A stretch of DNA of 64,000 bases from Bacteroidales bacterium. GTDB lineage: Bacteria > Bacteroidota > Bacteroidia > Bacteroidales > UBA932. The stretch spans positions 20,046-84,045 of the forward strand of contig JAFZVQ010000056.1 in the NCBI GenBank assembly GCA_017617715.1, written 5' to 3'. The position numbers were made by a program, and so were the translations under genes. Of this stretch, positions 60,997 through 64,000 are shown in pieces (position 1 is the first letter of the stretch; every line of letters starts with the position of its first letter). The notes under the pieces are model-generated. The model was not told the DNA's origin and searched no databases. It worked only from the letters and a program-made list of their open reading frames with translations.

Positions 60997-63561
60997 ATGC
61001 AGAACAACAGATTTGACGTAGGTGATCCGGCGTGGAAAAGCGTGATGGTCACGCGGCATTTGCCGGAAGAACTTTCAGGGCTTGAGACCCTTTGCAAGAA
61101 CCTTTGGTGGTGTTGGAATGAAGATGCAAAGCTTCTTTTCAAGACTATAGACGCAGATATATGGCACACCTCCGGCCACAATCCCATGGCCATACTGGAT
61201 AAGGTGAGCCTGAAACGCTACAACGAGCTGGCCAAGGACGTGTCGTTCCTCTCCAGCCTTCGGGCCGTCATGGACGAATTCAACAGCTACATGGCCCTGA
61301 AGAGCAAGCGCACGGAGCCGTCGGTGGCCTATTTCTGTATGGAATACGGCCTTGAGACCTCCCTCAAGATTTATTCGGGCGGCCTCGGTATCCTCGCCGG
61401 CGACTACCTCAAGGAGTCTTCGGACATGAACGTGAACATGGTGGCCGTGGGCCTTCTCTACCGCTACGGCTACTTCACCCAGCGCATCACGCCCCAGGGC
61501 AACCAGGTGGCCGAATACGACGCCCAGGACTTCCTGAAGATCCCGGCCGCTCCCGTGCTCGACGAGAACGGCAGCTGGAGGACCGTGAAGATGTCCATGC
61601 CCGGCCGCGAGATGACCGCCCGTATCTGGAAGGTTGAGGTGGGCCGCACCGATTTGTATTTGCTGGACACCGATTTTGAAGCCAACCTTCCCGAGGACCG
61701 TCAGGTCACGCATCAGCTCTACGGCGGCGACTGGGAGAACCGCCTCAAGCAGGAGATACTGCTCGGAATCGGCGGCGTGCGCGCCCTGCGTGAGCTTGGC
61801 ATCAGCCCCACTATATATCATTTGAATGAAGGGCATGCCGCATTCGCCGGCCTCGAGAGGCTCCGCGAGTTCATGCAGGACCAGCACCTCGATTTCAACG
61901 AATCCTTGGAGCTCATCCGCGCCAGCGGCCTCTTCACCACCCACACTCCAGTGCCCGCCGGCCATGATTCCTTTGAGGAAGGCCTTCTCTCCAAGTACCT
62001 TGGCCACTATCCCGGCCGCTTCGGAATCGACTGGAACACAATGCTTTCGCTCGGTAAGATCCACCCCGAGAACCCTTCCGAGAAGTTCTCGATGAGCGTG
62101 CTGGCCGCCAACATGAGCCAGAACGTCAACGGCGTGTCGATGCTCCACGGCAAGGTGAGCCAGGACATCTTCAAGGACATGTACAAGGGCTACCTCCCCG
62201 AGGAGCTCCATATCAGCTACGTGACCAACGGCGTCCACTACGCCACCTGGGCCGCCCGTGACTGGAAGGCCGTCCATTATAAGGTTTTCGGCCCCGAATT
62301 CCGCACAGGACACTACGACAAGAGCTGTTTCGACCGCATCTACAAGGTCCCTGACGATGAAATCTGGCAGGTGCGCAAGCGCCTGAAGGACGAACTGGTC
62401 AAGACCGTGACCGAGCGTATCTCCGACCCGACACTCTGCAGCCACTACACCCCTACGCAGATAGTCAAGATCAACGAGATCTTCCGCCCGGACGTGCTCA
62501 CGATAGGCTTTGCCCGCCGCTTCGCCACCTACAAGCGCGCCACGCTGCTGTTCAGCGACCTCGACAGGCTCGACGCCATCGTGAACAATCCCGAGCATCC
62601 GGTGCAGTTCGTCTTCGCCGGCAAGGCCCACCCCGCCGACGGAGCCGGCCAGGACCTCATCAAGCAGATAATCGACATCTCCAAGCAGGACCGTTTCCTG
62701 GGCAAGATAGTGTTCGTGCCCGGCTACGACATCCGTCTGGCCAAGCGCCTCGTGCAGGGCGTGGACGTGTGGCTCAACAACCCCACCCGTCCCCTCGAAG
62801 CCTCCGGCACCTCCGGCGAGAAGGCCGCGATGAACGGAGTCATGCATTTCTCCGTGCTCGACGGCTGGTGGGTTGAAGGCTACCAGGAAGACGCCGGCTG
62901 GGCCCTCCCGCAGGAGCGCACCTATGAGGACCAGCTCTACCAGAATGAGCTTGACGCAGCTACCATCTACGCCACCATAGAGAACGAAATCGCGCCCGCG
63001 TACTACAATTTCAACGACCGCACCCACATCTCCAAGGAGTGGGTGGGCTACATAAAGAACACCATTGCCCGCGTGGCCAGCAATTTCACCACGAACCGCA
63101 TGCTCACAGACTACTGCAACCAGTACTACATCCCGCAGGCGGCCCGTTTCAACGAGATTTCTGAAAACGGCAACGCCGGCGCCCGCTACATAGCGGCCTG
63201 GAAGCAGCGCGTGCTTTCCGAGTGGGACAACATCCGCGTGGTGTCCTGCCAGCAGCCGGACGCTTCATATGTGGTGTCGAAGAACGACCCCATCCACGGC
63301 GAAGTGGTCCTCGACCTCGGCCGTCTCAAACCGGAAGACATAGGCGTGGAGATGATTTTCGCCACCTCCGACTCCAAGGGCAAGCTCCATATCCAGGAGA
63401 TCAAGCAATATGAGGTGATGGAGTATGCCGACGGCATAGCCCGCTACGCCACTTCCGTCGAGCCCGACAAGACCGGCATGTACCAGGTCGGCATCCGCAT
63501 GTATGCCAACAACCCGACGCTGCCGCACCGCCAGGACTTCCCGCTCGTCAAATGGCTGTAA
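60997..63561 (+). CDS. glgP: Alpha-glucan (glycogen) phosphorylase
   Basis: Releases glucose 1-phosphate from alpha-1,4-glucan; GT35, PLP-dependent, 854 aa. N-terminal marks are LETLCKNLWWCWNEDAKLLF and VAYFCMEYGLETSLKIYSGG, with GILAGDYLKE. Substrate and phosphate regions include YHLNEGHAAFAGLERL, FTTHTPVPAGHDSF and IGFARRFATYKRATLLF. The PLP lysine is Lys609 in EASGTSGEKAAMNGVMHFS. It is the short-type phosphorylase seen in many Bacteroidota and Thermotoga. The C-terminal 100 residues (EVVLDLGRLKPEDIGVEMIF) form a beta domain. Confidence 0.95.
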   Translation: MQNNRFDVGDPAWKSVMVTRHLPEELSGLETLCKNLWWCWNEDAKLLFKTIDADIWHTSGHNPMAILDKVSLKRYNELAKDVSFLSSLRAVMDEFNSYMALKSKRTEPSVAYFCMEYGLETSLKIYSGGLGILAGDYLKESSDMNVNMVAVGLLYRYGYFTQRITPQGNQVAEYDAQDFLKIPAAPVLDENGSWRTVKMSMPGREMTARIWKVEVGRTDLYLLDTDFEANLPEDRQVTHQLYGGDWENRLKQEILLGIGGVRALRELGISPTIYHLNEGHAAFAGLERLREFMQDQHLDFNESLELIRASGLFTTHTPVPAGHDSFEEGLLSKYLGHYPGRFGIDWNTMLSLGKIHPENPSEKFSMSVLAANMSQNVNGVSMLHGKVSQDIFKDMYKGYLPEELHISYVTNGVHYATWAARDWKAVHYKVFGPEFRTGHYDKSCFDRIYKVPDDEIWQVRKRLKDELVKTVTERISDPTLCSHYTPTQIVKINEIFRPDVLTIGFARRFATYKRATLLFSDLDRLDAIVNNPEHPVQFVFAGKAHPADGAGQDLIKQIIDISKQDRFLGKIVFVPGYDIRLAKRLVQGVDVWLNNPTRPLEASGTSGEKAAMNGVMHFSVLDGWWVEGYQEDAGWALPQERTYEDQLYQNELDAATIYATIENEIAPAYYNFNDRTHISKEWVGYIKNTIARVASNFTTNRMLTDYCNQYYIPQAARFNEISENGNAGARYIAAWKQRVLSEWDNIRVVSCQQPDASYVVSKNDPIHGEVVLDLGRLKPEDIGVEMIFATSDSKGKLHIQEIKQYEVMEYADGIARYATSVEPDKTGMYQVGIRMYANNPTLPHRQDFPLVKWL

Positions 63562-64000
63562 TAGCCACGGGCTTTTTCGACGGCGTCCATCCCGGGCACC
63601 GTCTTGTCATCGAGACTCTGCTTTCCGAGGCCGGCGCCAGGGGAGAGCAGAGTCTCGTGGTGACGTTCTGGCCGCATCCGCGTGCGGTTCTGCAGAGCGG
63701 CGCCGACTCGCTGCGCTACCTGACTTCCCGCGCCGAGCGCATTGATATGCTGCGGGCGCTGGGGGTGGATGGCGTCGAGACCATTCCTTTCACCCGGGAG
63801 TTCGCGTCGCTTTCCGCGGCGCAGTACTTGAAGATGCTCTGCCGGGATTTCCAGTGCTCGGCGCTGGTGCTGGGCTACGACACGCGCTTCGGCGCGGAGC
63901 AGGCCGGGCCTGAGGAGATTGCGGCGCTCGCCGCCGGGATGGGGCTGGACGCCGTCATCGCACCTCCGGTGTGCGTGGACGGCGCGCCCGTGTCTTCGAC
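63552..64000 (+). CDS. ribF: Riboflavin kinase/FAD synthetase, 3' end outside window
   Basis: The frame opens at ATG 63552, overlapping the phosphorylase stop by 10 bp, and stays open to the window end (149 full codons). It encodes the FMN adenylyltransferase domain: IATGFFDGVHPGHRLVIE (HxGH nucleotidyltransferase motif), VVTFWPHPRAVL, YLTSRAERIDMLRALGVD, and LVLGYDTRFG, all typical of RibF. The riboflavin kinase domain would follow beyond the window. Makes FMN and FAD in the cytoplasm. Confidence 0.93.
   Translation, partial: MAVIATGFFDGVHPGHRLVIETLLSEAGARGEQSLVVTFWPHPRAVLQSGADSLRYLTSRAERIDMLRALGVDGVETIPFTREFASLSAAQYLKMLCRDFQCSALVLGYDTRFGAEQAGPEEIAALAAGMGLDAVIAPPVCVDGAPVSS

Overview
The window reads as a chromosomal segment of a fairly GC-rich member of the Bacteroidales (Bacteroidota), probably a gut or rumen type; the lineage below order is inference. 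The signs are three SusC/SusD pairs, many lipoproteins with short Cys lipoboxes, BACON and DUF1735 surface proteins, KduI/GH88/DUF4861 genes, and promoters of the Bacteroidota TTTG-N20-TAnnTTTG type. I see no rRNA, tRNA, CRISPR array, transposase or phage gene. Dense high-GC coding makes many long antisense open frames, which I treat as shadows.

Layout. (1) 1-9200: a plus-strand outer-membrane uptake locus with an endonuclease/exonuclease/phosphatase (EEP) protein cut by the window edge, a 59-residue lipoprotein, SusC, SusD, a BACON plus GLUG-like repeat lipoprotein and a second EEP lipoprotein. It ends in a decayed alpha-galactosidase-like remnant (9201-9497). (2) 9487-13929: a Tat-exported metallo-beta-lactamase-fold protein, divergent from a LamG protein and a GxDLY/SGNH esterase. 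(3) 13926-21255: a compact minus-strand run headed by efp, then a nucleoside hydrolase with an unusual N-terminal domain, a secreted protein, a RelA/SpoT-domain protein, a HAD lipoprotein and a six-hairpin (GH63-like) glycosidase. (4) 21353-24777: two 329-bp inverted repeats, about 97% identical by hand alignment, enclosing ispH, cmk and an NtrC-like response regulator. (5) 24807-43864: a uronate polysaccharide locus. The minus-strand operon GH88-kduI-DUF4861 is divergent from a plus-strand operon of a small lipoprotein, a BNR-4 lyase candidate, a calcineurin-like phosphoesterase, SusC-SusD, a second SusC-SusD, a DUF1735 protein and a second BNR-4 protein, followed at 43940-45475 by a triple-BACON lipoprotein. 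(6) 45493-54559: housekeeping genes rlmH, an NtrY-like kinase, engB, prs, a small membrane protein, der, xseA and xseB. (7) 54556-63561: a glycogen/alpha-glucan cluster (branching enzyme, debranching enzyme, GT4 glucosyltransferase, GH57, phosphorylase). The 5' part of ribF closes the window.

How the parts fit. The BNR-4 proteins are candidate lyases that would cut a glucuronate-containing polymer and leave 4,5-unsaturated uronyl ends. The SusC/D pairs would import the products, GH88 would remove the unsaturated uronate, and KduI would isomerise the resulting ketouronate. This is inferred from families and gene order; substrate identity is not visible.

Two families of dispersed palindromes run through the window. 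One is a gtcattctgagcg...gaagaatct type, the other a ccgattgc...gcaatcgg hairpin. They lie inside the 329-bp arms and also in-frame inside genes (xseA, the LamG protein, the GH63-like protein), and one supplies the stop codon of a BNR-4 gene. These repeats, the 329-bp arms and the N-terminal fusion on the nucleoside hydrolase are the most unusual things I found.
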